Shown here piece by piece: positions 28,724-37,321 of a DNA stretch of 64,000 bases. The notes under the pieces were generated by a model. That model was not told the DNA's origin, did not search any database, and was given only the letters and a program-made list of their open reading frames with translations. The position numbers and the translations under genes are program-made. This DNA is from Priestia megaterium (GTDB taxonomy: Bacteria > Bacillota > Bacilli > Bacillales > Bacillaceae_H), in NCBI RefSeq assembly GCF_023824195.1, contig NZ_CP085448.1:35001-99000 (forward strand), written 5' to 3'. Each line of letters starts with the position of its first letter. Positions within the stretch are counted from its first letter, which is position 1.

Positions 28724-29137
28724 TTAAAAAATATAAGGCAAAGTACCAGGTGACATTGGGGTATTCGGTGACATTGGGGTATTCGGTGGCATTGGGGTAT
28801 TAGGCGGCATTGGGGTATTCGGTGACATTGGGGTATTCGGTGGCATTGGGGTATTAGGCGGCATTGGGGTATTCGGTGACATTGGGGTATTCGGTGGCAT
28901 TGGGGTATTAGGCGGCATTGGGGTATTCGGTGGCATTGGGGTATTAGGCGGCATTGGGGTATTAGGCGGCATTGGGGTATTCGGTGGCATTGGGGTATTA
29001 GGCGGCATTGGGGTATTCGGTGCCTTTTTCTTTCTGCCTTTTTTCTGACCACAATAACAATTTACATTTACATTAACCAAAGGAATATTTTGATTTCTTT
29101 TCTGATAATCTGGTCCAAAATAATAATATTTATCCAT
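28724..29137 (-). CDS. PNTPMP-repeat protein
   Basis: The protein has 137 residues. GAGGGGATATG precedes ATG. The N-terminus MDKYYYFGPDYQKRNQNIP is followed by VNVNVNCYCGQKKGRKKK and then 15 or so six-residue repeats (PNTPMP or PNTPMS), ending PGTLPYIF. The repeat is rigid and Pro/Thr-rich and lacks Gly, so it is not collagen-like; it could be an extended, possibly glycosylated surface rod. There is no signal peptide. A spore-surface role is inferred from neighbours. Confidence 0.72.
   Translation of the reverse strand: MDKYYYFGPDYQKRNQNIPLVNVNVNCYCGQKKGRKKKAPNTPMPPNTPMPPNTPMPPNTPMPPNTPMPPNTPMPPNTPMPPNTPMSPNTPMPPNTPMPPNTPMSPNTPMPPNTPMPPNTPMSPNTPMSPGTLPYIF
28750..29020 (-). repeat. 18-base coding tandem repeat
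   Basis: Units alternate GGCATTGGGGTATTAGGC, GGTGACATTGGGGTATTC and similar on the plus strand. They form higher-order groups of three units. Confidence 0.9.
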
Positions 29138-29267
29138 TTTTCACATATCCCCTCTCCATTTATGGAATAGCTTGTACGATTTGTATTGAAATAGCTTGTA
29201 TACAAATCACACCTATTAACAATAGATGCAGCTTGTCCACCTTTGGTCACGGCGCTTACGGAATTTT

Positions 29268-29300
29268 TATATACCCTATACAAAGTTAGCTACCATAATC
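29268..29300 (-). repeat. Partial module (palindrome and box)
   Basis: TATACCCTATACA and GTTAGCTACCATAATC. The stretch 29300-29460 holds nothing else I can support. Confidence 0.5.
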
Positions 29301-29463
29301 ACATTTATGAAAAGTTTTGTAATATACTCAAAATTCTATAATATAATGCAAATTTAAACTGATGGCAAAACACCTTATGTATAGGTTTTATTCATTTTCT
29401 ATTTCTTCAATGTATAAAGTATTCATTTCTATTTTACATAATAAGTACTATTGAAAATAAAAA

Positions 29464-29495
29464 AGCATTGGAGGAAATAATTCCAATGCCTTCTA
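29464..29495. terminator. Terminator of 29544 gene
   Basis: GCATTGGA pairs with TCCAATGC with an A-run in front; it serves the minus-strand gene. Confidence 0.6.
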
Positions 29496-29543
29496 TTCTA
29501 TCAGAAGAATAGTCAAATTCTTTTTATTGTTTCTAAATAGTTA

Positions 29544-29744
29544 TTAAATAAATGGGGGCATATTTGACGGTGGATTTGATGAGGAATTTGATGGTAACAT
29601 ATTTAACGGTGGATTTAATGGAGGATTTGATGATAGCATATTTAACAGTGAATCAGTAGGAGGTGGTTGATTAGCAGTATAAGAGGTTCGATTCTTCATT
29701 ATTTTATTTCTTTTTTTCTCCCTTTTCTCCTTTTTTGGTCTCAA
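29544..29744 (-). CDS. Asn/Pro/Ser-rich small protein
   Basis: The protein has 66 residues. AAGGAG lies 11-12 bases before a TTG start at 29744; an internal ATG (29699) is a less likely start. A basic N-terminus (RPKKEKREKKRNK) is followed by NQPPPTDSLLNML and repeats of the type NPPLNML and PSN. Low complexity, no signal peptide. Unknown function. Confidence 0.55.
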   Translation of the reverse strand: MRPKKEKREKKRNKIMKNRTSYTANQPPPTDSLLNMLSSNPPLNPPLNMLPSNSSSNPPSNMPPFI

Positions 29745-29994
29745 TGTTTAACATCTCCTTTTTATAAGTTAGCGTCTTTTTTAACTTATTAATTGTTAAT
29801 TGACATAATTATTTGATATTGCGCGTAATTCTATCAGTTAATCGAAAACGAATTGACTTTGAACTAGTATCTTTTTATGCTTTTTCAAGATAAAGATCTT
29901 TCTTTAATCGTTAAAAATGGTAATAAGAACAAAGTAGTAGCATTTTCCTTCGAATGTGATCTAGACAGTTTTCATTTTTTCACTTTGATTAACA

Positions 29995-30669
29995 TTACTG
30001 CGATCTTACCCATGCAGTACCATTCCAGAACCACCATTGTTTATTCTGGGCATCGTAATAGTATGTTGACCAGTTAGTGCCATTGTAGTAGTGATAAAAG
30101 GGGGCTTTATATAACCACTGTGTCCAAGCTCCAGTATTATCGAGAAGATACCATAATTCTCCAACTTGCACCCATCCTGTCTGCGGTATGCCATTAACAT
30201 AAAAGTACCATTTTCCACCTTGTTGAACCCATCCATTTCGGGCTTGAAAATCACTTGTAGCGATCATTGACCAATAATTGGTATTATTTTGTGGTGAATA
30301 TACTTGTCCAATACCAATTCGAGTGATATTTGGGTCTAATATGTTAGCATAATGAGGTGGACTATTTATCCACGCGTTTACAACCTTTTGGGCTGTATCT
30401 AGTGTTGATCCAGGTCCACAAGCAATGTTAAAAACAGCATACACATTTGTAATTCCTTCTCTATTTAATAAAACGCCCTCATCCCCGCCAATTGTAGGAC
30501 TATAATGTTCGCAAGATTGATTTACAGCCATATCTTGCGCTTTAATCGCAGTTAATCTATTTAAAGTAGCATCTACTTGTAAGGGTCTTAATCCATTTCT
30601 TTGTCTTTCTTGGTTAATCAAGGCAATAGCAGCTGATTCAACTACAGTATTACCACCATTTAAAGCCAT
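29995..30669 (-). CDS. CAP-domain protein with C-terminal Trp/Tyr wall-binding-type repeats
   Basis: The protein has 224 residues. AGGAGTGAAGG precedes ATG. Residues 8-130 are a YkwD-type CAP/SCP domain: ALINQERQRNGLRPLQ, then CEHYSPTIGG, then VVNAWINSPPHYANILD and ITRIGIG. The two CAP His residues are present (HYSP, PPHYANI). Residues 138-224 carry short repeats (GWVQQGGKWYFYVNG, GWVQVGELWYLLDNTG, YYYDAQNKQWWFWNG) like choline-binding/cell-wall-binding repeats. There is no signal peptide, so it is probably a mother-cell-made spore protein. YkwD-like proteins are known in Bacillus spores. Confidence 0.82.
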   Translation of the reverse strand: MALNGGNTVVESAAIALINQERQRNGLRPLQVDATLNRLTAIKAQDMAVNQSCEHYSPTIGGDEGVLLNREGITNVYAVFNIACGPGSTLDTAQKVVNAWINSPPHYANILDPNITRIGIGQVYSPQNNTNYWSMIATSDFQARNGWVQQGGKWYFYVNGIPQTGWVQVGELWYLLDNTGAWTQWLYKAPFYHYYNGTNWSTYYYDAQNKQWWFWNGTAWVRSQ

Positions 30670-30765
30670 TTATTCCTTCACTCCTATATTAATAGTTTTA
30701 TAATGCTTGTACATATTTAATATATACAAGAGTGAGTGAATTGCTTGGACATCTATCAAAATAGC

Positions 30766-30792
30766 TTGTATACCGTATTCATATCTAGTTAA
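30766..30792 (-). repeat. Array module box split by group II intron (distal half)
   Basis: GTATACCGTATTCA and CTAGTTAA; the other half (CATAATG) is at 31569-31575 beyond the intron. Confidence 0.75.
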
Positions 30793-31568
30793 GTCGGGTA
30801 AGTTAGGGGCATCGCTGCCCCTGCCTCCCCTAAGAACCGTGCGAGTCCCTTTCAAGACACATCGGCTCAAGCCTCCCATTGCAGATCCATTTGCTGTCGT
30901 ATCCTCATCACATACCATATCGGTAAGTAAAACGTACGCCGACGCTCCAAATGGAGGTATACATAACAGTACGTTTCTTTCGTCAGAAGATAGCCACAAC
31001 CTTATGTTCCTACGAGAGACCAACGAGAAGTCAGCTCCTTTTCGGGCCTATCATGGGTTTGTCCGTAAGGACGATAGTATCCATCCAGTTATACAGTTTC
31101 CTGCTTTCCTGTTCTCTTTCGAGATAATGGCATTTGCTTTCTCTCGTATCCTTTACCCTCTGCCACATCGTTTGACTTTGCAGTCATCCTACTGTTTACA
31201 CAGATGACAAAGGGCTTACCAAGTTCCGCATCTTATAGATACAACGAGGTTAGGTGGGTTCTTTACTCCGGGCAAGATACGGGACGCGTCACAGCAGCAT
31301 TATGAATCTGCTTTTCCTCTTGCCAATACCCAGGCAAATCTGTGCACTATCCTGAGCTAACATTGACGAAGCTTACAAACCTTCACTAATGTTCACCATG
31401 CTCATCTTCCCCTAGCAGTGTTCCGAGTCGTGCACTGACTCTCTGTTTCCGCATTTCCGCATGCAACCCACGAATCCGTTACCAGAAACGCAGTTTTGGA
31501 CGGGGATAGCTTTTGCGTCTAAACCAGTGGCATAAGCCACACTATATAAAAGCGACATCTTGTCGCAC
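30793..31568 (-). mobile_element. ORF-less group II intron, copy 2
   Basis: It reads on the minus strand from GTGCGAC (31568) to CGAC (30793), 776 bases. Domain V and VI are preserved and close to copy 1. It lacks any reverse transcriptase. The flanks join to CATTATG plus TTAACTAG, the same site within the array box as copy 1. Frames inside it are shadows. Confidence 0.88.
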
Positions 31569-31575
31569 CATAATG

Positions 31576-31792
31576 TGATTTCTAGGAAGTAGATATAAAA
31601 ATAATAAAATTTTTATATAGAATCAGCACTTGTCCTCACCCTTATCATTGACGTGCATATTATAAGTTGAGCGTTCCATTCTCATTAACTACTTTGTCTT
31701 TTATAAGATTTAAGAAACAATTACTGTTTAAGCCTCAGTAGTTGTTTCTTCTTTTACGCTGTATATCGTATACATCTTTAGTTAACATAATC
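31576..31792 (-). repeat. Gene-less unit, copy 2, with module
   Basis: A near-identical direct copy of 26814-27030. The CATTATG end here is interrupted by the intron. Hairpin AACTACTG/CAGTAGTT type, GTATATCGTATACA, GTTAAC 31781. Confidence 0.8.
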
Positions 31793-31811
31793 GTTATTAT
31801 CGGAAATAAAT

Positions 31812-31841
31812 AATGGGATCTTATTAGATAAGATCCCATTA
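31812..31841. terminator. Terminator-like hairpin
   Basis: AATGGGATCTTAT pairs with ATAAGATCCCATT. It stands before the surface-protein pair at 31970. Confidence 0.6.
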
Positions 31842-31969
31842 CGACTGAACTTAAAGACTCTTTAACATATTTTGTTTAAGGTTTTTTGCTATATTCATAA
31901 GGGTCCGAACATTTTGGGCCTATTTCTCATATTGTATTAGGTATTAATAATATATTGAGGTGAAAAAAT

Positions 31970-32431
31970 ATGGATGTAAGTTATATAGATTCTTATTTTT
32001 ATCCAAGACTTTTGGGCCCACAGTTCCCATCCCCTAGTCTCCCTGGTGGTTTCCCTGGATCGCCTGGTGGTTTCCCCGGATCACCTGGTGGTTTCCCCGG
32101 ATCACCTGGTGGTTTCCCTGGATCACCTGGTGGTTTCCCCGGATCACCTGGTGGTTTCCCCGGATCACCTGGTGGACAGCAAGCTCCAACTGCCCCACCA
32201 CCAGCATTCATCCCACAACAGCAAACAGCAACACCATTTGCAGTCGATCCAGGCGCCATTTCGTTGTGTTTATTCCGTAACACATATATATGGCTTAGAA
32301 ATGGGTCAAGTTTTTGGTATTTCCCTATTTTTGTGGGACCGAGATCAGTTGCTGGTTTCAGATGGAATGGACGATTCTGGACTATTTTTGGTATAGATAC
32401 AAGACGAATTGTTTCATTTACATGTTTCTAA
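31970..32431 (+). CDS. GGFPGSP heptapeptide-repeat protein
   Basis: The protein has 153 residues. TTGAGGTGAAAAAAT precedes ATG. The N-terminus ([19 protein letters not shown]) leads to six to seven GGFPGSP repeats, a Gln/Pro/Ala linker, and a C-terminal domain (about residues 95-153; [15 protein letters not shown]...[17 protein letters not shown]). The repeat has a seven-residue period, so it breaks the collagen G-X-Y rule despite its look. The C-terminal domain is Trp/Phe-rich with two Cys. It is followed 42 bases on by 32474, probably an operon. Confidence 0.72.
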   Translation: MDVSYIDSYFYPRLLGPQFPSPSLPGGFPGSPGGFPGSPGGFPGSPGGFPGSPGGFPGSPGGFPGSPGGQQAPTAPPPAFIPQQQTATPFAVDPGAISLCLFRNTYIWLRNGSSFWYFPIFVGPRSVAGFRWNGRFWTIFGIDTRRIVSFTCF

Positions 32432-32473
32432 GTATTCATAATTTATGGCACCAGAAAAGGGGAGGAATCAGCT

Positions 32474-32926
32474 TTGCAACCTACAGAGAAGGTCAGGGTT
32501 AGTATGCCATTTCCATCACGATGGGGTATCCATGCTGAGATTGCAGGTAGACCTATGGTTTGGGGTGTGCTTATCATTAACTCTATTACAGGTAATAGAG
32601 TAATGGGTACAGTTAATTTTCGTAGCACTCTCATTCCCATTAATGGATATTGGAATGAGAGTGCCAAACAAATCGGCTTTGATTCACCCTATGCCACATA
32701 TTCTGGTAACTTAACTATGTTTGATGATTCCACTACTAAAATTCGACATCTTGTTTTAAGTGGGCGGGTTATTATGAACCCACCTTCTTTACTAGCAGGT
32801 AGGAATGGAACTTGGGTTGCTACGACAGATACAAGTCTCACAGGACCTGCCGTTAGCAACATCGATTTGCCTCCTGTTGGCGCCTTTTTAACATCAAATA
32901 TACTTCATAGTGGACTTGAACGTTGA
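32474..32926 (+). CDS. Unknown 150-residue protein, partner of 31970
   Basis: The start is TTG at 32474, 7 bases after GGGGAGG. The protein (MQPTEKVRVSMPFPSRWGI...) is beta-rich with Gly/Ser/Thr turns (NSITGNRVMGTVNFRST; YSGNLTMFDDSTTKI). It lacks Cys, membrane segments and a signal peptide. I do not recognise the family. The short gap to 31970 suggests the two products act together on the same structure. Confidence 0.7.
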   Translation: MQPTEKVRVSMPFPSRWGIHAEIAGRPMVWGVLIINSITGNRVMGTVNFRSTLIPINGYWNESAKQIGFDSPYATYSGNLTMFDDSTTKIRHLVLSGRVIMNPPSLLAGRNGTWVATTDTSLTGPAVSNIDLPPVGAFLTSNILHSGLER

Positions 32927-32938
32927 GAAAATCCTTTG

Positions 32939-33006
32939 AAAATATACAACTTAAAAAGCAAAAAAACTAACTTTGAGTCAGAAAGAAGTTAGTTTTTTTG
33001 CTTTTA
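32939..33006 (+). repeat. Partial module, plus orientation
   Basis: ATATACAACTTAAAAAGC and a hairpin CTAACTTTGA/AGAAGTTAG with T-run. It is one of the few plus-oriented pieces inside the minus-oriented stretch, and serves as terminator of 32474. Confidence 0.7.
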
Positions 33007-33050
33007 ATGATATAGATTAATACATCATCTTATAAAATTATAGAGAATTC

Positions 33051-33479
33051 CTAATAAGTATTATAAATATTTTCGCATGTTTCAGCTTTTGGTTGATAAA
33101 AGCAATGAAGCTTATATCGAGCAACAAGGGGTTGATTGTACCATGTTTGAGGGCACTGTTGAGGAGGTCTGAAATACCATAAACTAAATTTTGCAGGCCA
33201 ACTACGTTCTCCTCTGACAGTTCGACGTGCCAAACGTTTTTCACTTTCTCTTGCTCTTTGATAGAAATAGCCTTTTTGAGTAGCTTCAAATGCATGGGGT
33301 TGATAAATCATTTGTGGAATAGTTCTCAGTCCTTTAAAATCAGAGCAATTCGCCCTGATTCGATTAACTCCCACATTTCCTATAAGAAGCATCCCCTTTT
33401 CGCCTTCACCTTCACCTTCTGCTCTAAGGAGTCTCGCTAAAAGAGCTATGTCTGAAGTGGTAGCTTTAACAACCGCCAT
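33051..33479 (-). CDS. cwlJ: Spore cortex-lytic cell wall hydrolase CwlJ
   Basis: The protein has 142 residues, full length for CwlJ. TCTGGAGGTGAAATT precedes ATG. The hydrolase_2 domain covers the protein: LLARLLRAEGEGEGEKGML (the conserved catalytic Glu region, about residues 13-31), GNVGVNRI, CSDFKGLRTIPQMIYQPHAFEAT and SLWYFRPP. CwlJ is needed to degrade spore cortex during calcium-dipicolinate triggered germination. There is no signal peptide, as in other CwlJ proteins. Its usual partner gerQ is not next to it. Known Bacilli carry cwlJ on the chromosome, so this is likely an extra plasmid copy. Confidence 0.92.
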   Translation of the reverse strand: MAVVKATTSDIALLARLLRAEGEGEGEKGMLLIGNVGVNRIRANCSDFKGLRTIPQMIYQPHAFEATQKGYFYQRARESEKRLARRTVRGERSWPAKFSLWYFRPPQQCPQTWYNQPLVARYKLHCFYQPKAETCENIYNTY

Positions 33480-33672
33480 AATTTCACCTCCAGAAATTAA
33501 GATATTTCTTTATAGCTTGTATAATGCCTTTTCGTTATTTTCTATTTTAAAAATAGGCTTTTCTCTACTATTACTTCTTACTTATTTTTTTCAAAATATG
33601 GACATTCACCCAAAAAGGAAGCTAGGTAAATGCATATTCTTGCTTTGATAAGAAAAAACGGAGGTTTTGATC

Positions 33673-33786
33673 ATGAATTCAGAAATGCACTTGTTACCTA
33701 ATTTATATTTTCAAGAAAATCAGTTAAACCATGGAGACGTACGGTTTATGGGGAGAGCTGGTTTCGGTGGCCCCTGGTTTTGGTAG
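33673..33786 (+). CDS. Very small Gly/Trp-ended protein
   Basis: A 37-residue protein. GGAGG lies 8 bases before ATG. Sequence pattern MNSEMHLLPNLYFQENQL...FMGRAGFGGPWFW. It is divergent from cwlJ, with about 190 bases between the two starts. No family is recognised. Confidence 0.55.
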   Translation: MNSEMHLLPNLYFQENQLNHGDVRFMGRAGFGGPWFW

Positions 33787-33942
33787 TCCCTTTTTATATT
33801 AATTGATAGTTTATTAGCAGGCTCTTTGTTTTCCCCATGTGATTTAGCATAGATCCGAAACAAATTGAATTGACTAGACTGATGAAATAAAACCATCAGT
33901 CTAAATATATAATTTAAACTAGTACAAGTCATACTGGTGTTA

Positions 33943-34431
33943 CTAACAAACAACAATTATTTTATACGGTGTTGTTTGGGCAGGAATACTCTTTGTTGTA
34001 GGTCCATAAACAACTATTAAGTTTCGATTTGAAGGGTACCTTGTAAATGCTTGCCCATTTTTTAATACAATCTGAGTAGAAGGAGCAATATTTAATTTTA
34101 ATTTGCCATCACTGCTCTCCAATTGACTATTAAAATAGTCTACTTTTACATTTTGATAAGGTGTATCTTTAACCATAATAACTGCGCGATATTGTGGTGG
34201 AAATATCAAGGGAACTGCTACATCCATATCATAAAACGCTGTTATTCTATCTCCTATAGATAACATTGCATAATCAACAACATAAGTGTCTGGTGTCATA
34301 ACAAAATTCACTAAAGTTCCGTAACCGTTATCTACTGATACTAATTTATTACATCCTGTTTCTTCATTTATTCCTGTCATAAAATCGCTAATCATAGTTA
34401 TTACTCCACTGAATGATTGAAAATTAGTCAC
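33943..34431 (-). CDS. Unknown 162-residue protein, beta-rich
   Basis: The start is GTG at 34431, 6 bases after GGAGG; a longer upstream frame has no ribosome site. The protein starts with VTNFQSFSGVITMISDF and continues with CNKLVSVDNGYGTLVNFVMTP, SIGDRITAFYDMDVAVPLIFPPQ and a C-terminal SRNLIVVYGPTTKS. It has the look of an OB-like or RNA/sugar-binding beta-barrel. It ends in Cys. There is no signal peptide. Function unknown; the array context suggests sporulation. Confidence 0.65.
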   Translation of the reverse strand: MTNFQSFSGVITMISDFMTGINEETGCNKLVSVDNGYGTLVNFVMTPDTYVVDYAMLSIGDRITAFYDMDVAVPLIFPPQYRAVIMVKDTPYQNVKVDYFNSQLESSDGKLKLNIAPSTQIVLKNGQAFTRYPSNRNLIVVYGPTTKSIPAQTTPYKIIVVC

Positions 34432-34644
34432 TTTTATACCTCCAATTAAACGCTCATGTTTATATAAATTATTCATCAGGGAGATCTGTGTTATTTTTTT
34501 GTAATTGACCACTCTTATATAATAATGAACTATATCCAAAAGCCTTAAAATCAATGATCCTAAGGCTTTTTAGAATAACTTACTAGATCTGAAAAATCAA
34601 AGCTTTATAAATTCATCAATTCCAGCATATTCAGTCTCTTTACT

Positions 34645-34985
34645 TTAAGTAACTTACCTATAATGAATAAAACAAATGATGCAACAAATATAAAAAACAT
34701 TGGCTAATCCTTAGCCAATGTTTTTTATATTTAGATAAATACTCTGAGGAAAGCATTTTCTCAAAAAAAAACGGATGATTCTAAGAATCCAGATTACATT
34801 CTATTCATCGACCTGTTTTCAGGTGAATTGTTTATACGAATAACATTTAACAATTTGAGCAAACTACCCAAGATGATGGATATCATCTCATGTATAATAA
34901 CCTTTGAAAAAAACTTCTGATTGAGCCCAGGAGTTTTTTTCTCTTTTTATACTGTATACGCCATACATGTTTAGTTAACATAATC
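34645..34985 (-). repeat. Composite array module, long form
   Basis: AAGTAACTTACCTATAATG, a second terminator (AACATTGGCTAA arms), TTGAGCAAACTACCCAAG, hairpin AACTTCTG/CAGGAGTT, GTATACGCCATACA, and GTTAAC at 34974. Same long form as 14716-15030 and 40870-41170. Confidence 0.85.
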
Positions 34986-34999
34986 ATCATTATCGGCAT

Positions 35000-35032
35000 C
35001 AAAAGACCCTTAAATGATTTAAGGGTCTTTTG
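35000..35032. terminator. Terminator-like hairpin
   Basis: AAAAGACCCTTAAAT pairs with ATTTAAGGGTCTTTT. Confidence 0.65.
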
Positions 35033-35191
35033 ATGGGTCGGTAGGTAAATTAATCAGTAAAAAGCATAAAATAGCCCAAAGCTTTACTATCAAGGTTATC
35101 CCTAGACTTTTGCCCTTATCACTTCTCCTATAAATACATAAGTTATAGGGTATTTACCCCAATTTGGAAAATTTAGAGGAGAGATGACCAG

Positions 35192-35506
35192 ATGAACCCA
35201 TATAATTATTATCCTGGATATATTCCGCAACAGACTGAATACTATAACTATATCCCTTATGATTACGATCTATATACACCACAGCAAGAACAAGAGGAGT
35301 TTGATAGACAACAACCTCAAAGTCTAGGAGGGTTTGAAAGAAGAATTAGAAATCTTGAAAGACAAAACCAGCAACAGGCAAGAGAAATTACCCGGCTAAA
35401 TCAAATTGTTGAACGCCATACATTCCGTCTGAATAGGTTAAATCAAAGACTACGTGCGGTAGAAAGCAGATTAAATATTCCATTTACAAGTCACGACGGT
35501 TTTTAA
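35192..35506 (+). CDS. Tyr-rich protein with coiled coil
   Basis: The protein has 104 residues. GAGGAGAGATGACCAG precedes ATG. The Tyr/Pro-rich N-terminus (MNPYNYYPGYIPQQTEYYNY) resembles other array genes. Residues 48-95 (RRIRNLERQNQQQAREITRLNQIVERHTFRLNRLNQRLRA, by pattern) form a coiled coil. Likely a spore structural or assembly protein. A terminator follows at 35524-35559. Confidence 0.7.
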   Translation: MNPYNYYPGYIPQQTEYYNYIPYDYDLYTPQQEQEEFDRQQPQSLGGFERRIRNLERQNQQQAREITRLNQIVERHTFRLNRLNQRLRAVESRLNIPFTSHDGF

Positions 35507-35523
35507 ATTCTATTATAAGAGAA

Positions 35524-35559
35524 AAATCCCTTAAAATTATAATTCTAAGGGATTTTAAC
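35524..35559 (+). terminator. Terminator of 35192 gene
   Basis: AAATCCCTTAAAAT pairs with ATTCTAAGGGATTTT. Confidence 0.65.
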
Positions 35560-35579
35560 ATCGTATATTTTCTCATACT

Positions 35580-35695
35580 ACGAGCAAACTACTCAAGATG
35601 GATAGCGTCCTTCGTAGCAAGATTTATATTTTCCTCGTTCCACCTAATAAACTACCTCCCGACCTTTCCAAACGACTTAGGGGTAGTTTGTTTTT
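35580..35695 (-). repeat. Partial module
   Basis: GAGCAAACTACTCAAGATGG and hairpin AAACTACCTC/GGGGTAGTTTG; no GTATAC or GTTAAC. Confidence 0.7.
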
Positions 35696-35839
35696 TATGG
35701 ACAAGGAGTCCTAACATTTTAAAACAGGCATATGATTTATAAAGTCCTCACGTGCTTGTAAATTGAACTAGTAGATAACCCTTGAATGTATTGATTCATG
35801 GGTTATTTACTTTTTATATGAATTAATACATCGTAACCA

Positions 35840-35973
35840 GAGCAAATTACTCAAGACACTTTAAGTGTCACTCCAAAAACCATGATACGTTACAGAAAAA
35901 CTTACTGATCTCTGTCCAGTAGGTTTTTCGCTTTTTTAGGATGTATATGGTATACAGAGCTAGTTACCATAAT
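35840..35973 (-). repeat. Composite array module
   Basis: GAGCAAATTACTCAAGACAC, hairpin AACTTACTG/CAGTAGGTTT, GTATATGGTATACAG, and TAGTTACCATAATG (box GTTACC). Confidence 0.8.
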
Positions 35974-36031
35974 GTTGTTTATCGGAAATAAAAAGGCCTT
36001 TATAATTTACAAAGGCCTTTGAAAAAATTGT

Positions 36032-36211
36032 TTAGTTAAGCTTAAAGAATGTAGGTTTATCAGAGATTCTCAAAAAGACCTCTATTTTGGCTTCTTCCTT
36101 ACAAAACAAACAACTGAGTTTAGAATTGCTAATTTTCTTTACATGAGGAACATCAAAGCACGTAATACCTTCCTTAACATGTTTCTTACAAACCACTAAC
36201 ATATATTTCAT
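36032..36211 (-). CDS. Small Cys-pair protein, partner of 36229
   Basis: A 59-residue protein from ATG at 36211, 17 bases after the stop of 36229 on the same strand. AAAGAAATGAG precedes ATG. The pattern VCKKHVKEG...CLFCKEEA suggests two potential metal ligand pairs (CxxH and CxxC). It is probably co-translated with the DUF2935 protein. No family recognised. Confidence 0.6.
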   Translation of the reverse strand: MKYMLVVCKKHVKEGITCFDVPHVKKISNSKLSCLFCKEEAKIEVFLRISDKPTFFKLN

Positions 36212-36228
36212 CTCATTTCTTTCAGAAA

Positions 36229-37029
36229 TTAGGATTGATCTTGGTTTCTTAAGCTAGCTTCAAACATATCAATGATATGAAGAAATCTTTCGGCTTCACG
36301 AAAAGTATGATCTGCTAGAAGTGGATGGATAATACTCTTAATTCTGCATTCTTCAATTAATTCTCTGGCCGTTTTCTTAAAATCCCGAAGTGATGCAACT
36401 GAAACACGGTTTTCATCAAGAAATTGATCTAGAAGGGGGACAGTCTGAGATTGAGGTTTCATAGATTCCAAGTCTCTTGCTTGAAAAACTAATTGATCAA
36501 AATCATTGCTAAAGTTTCTAGCCATATCTACTAGTTTTCTTTCTGATGGATCAAGGAGATGACCTATAAATTTGGCATGATCAGCCATAATTCTTAAAAA
36601 GAATACATTTTCCTTGATAATAGCATCAGCGAGTGGTTTTAATTTTCCCTCGTTTAATTCAATCAGTCTCTTTCTAAAATAGTTAGCTTCTCTACTAATA
36701 TGGTCAACCAACAGAGGAAAGTTATTTGCCCCTTGCATTCGGCCATCTAAAATTAAACCTAAAATCTTTCTTTTAAAAGCAAATATGCCAGTAGCAGCTT
36801 GTTGAACCTCTGAATTAAACCTTTTCATTTGTTCAGGATCTGTTTGGTTAGTAAATGAGTGAGCCCTGTGTTCTATCTGTTCAAACAAATGATAAAATTG
36901 ATTTGCTTCCTGAATTAATTGAGTATCTTCACATCTAAAACCCAATCTAAGAAATAAAGAATGTTCTTTCATAATCCTTGACCAAAAACGAATTTCATCT
37001 AAGGATCTCTCTACAAATCCATCAATCAT
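36229..37029 (-). CDS. DUF2935 (hemerythrin-like helical) protein
   Basis: The protein has 266 residues. GGGGGAGTAATA precedes ATG. It is all-helical with two related halves: FWSRIMKEHSLFLRLGF (about residues 15-31) and FFLRIMADHAKFIGHLLD (about residues 143-160). The repeated EH/DH motifs, with ANYF and AERF helices, fit the DUF2935 family, which is ferritin/hemerythrin-like and may bind metal. The His/Glu pattern supports this. Forms an operon with 36032. A spore role is possible but unproven. Confidence 0.8.
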   Translation of the reverse strand: MIDGFVERSLDEIRFWSRIMKEHSLFLRLGFRCEDTQLIQEANQFYHLFEQIEHRAHSFTNQTDPEQMKRFNSEVQQAATGIFAFKRKILGLILDGRMQGANNFPLLVDHISREANYFRKRLIELNEGKLKPLADAIIKENVFFLRIMADHAKFIGHLLDPSERKLVDMARNFSNDFDQLVFQARDLESMKPQSQTVPLLDQFLDENRVSVASLRDFKKTARELIEECRIKSIIHPLLADHTFREAERFLHIIDMFEASLRNQDQS

Positions 37030-37129
37030 TATTACTCCCCCTACTACTGAAAATTAAATCCATTGTCATATTATTCGGATTTACCATTAGACATGCGTAA
37101 ACCCATGAATATGAATAACTATAAGTATT

Positions 37130-37277
37130 TTGAGCAAACTACACAAGACGTCGTGAGGCGTCCACAACCTATTTTCTTTAGCTATTCCAGAAAAAACTAC
37201 CTTATCTCTCCTAAGTCTAAGGTAGTTTTTTTCTGTTTTTAAGCTGTATATCGTATACATGTTTAGTTAACATAATG
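37130..37277 (-). repeat. Composite array module, complete
   Basis: TTGAGCAAACTACACAAGAC, GTGAGGCGTC, hairpin AACTACCTTA/TAAGGTAGTT, GTATATCGTATACA, TTAGTTAACATAATG (GTTAAC 37266). Confidence 0.88.
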
Positions 37278-37321
37278 AGTGTTATCGGCATTAACCTAAT
37301 AAAAAATACAGATTAAAAGTT

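Noticed and set aside
31970..32431. True collagen-like protein
   Set aside because: Repeat period is seven residues, not three.
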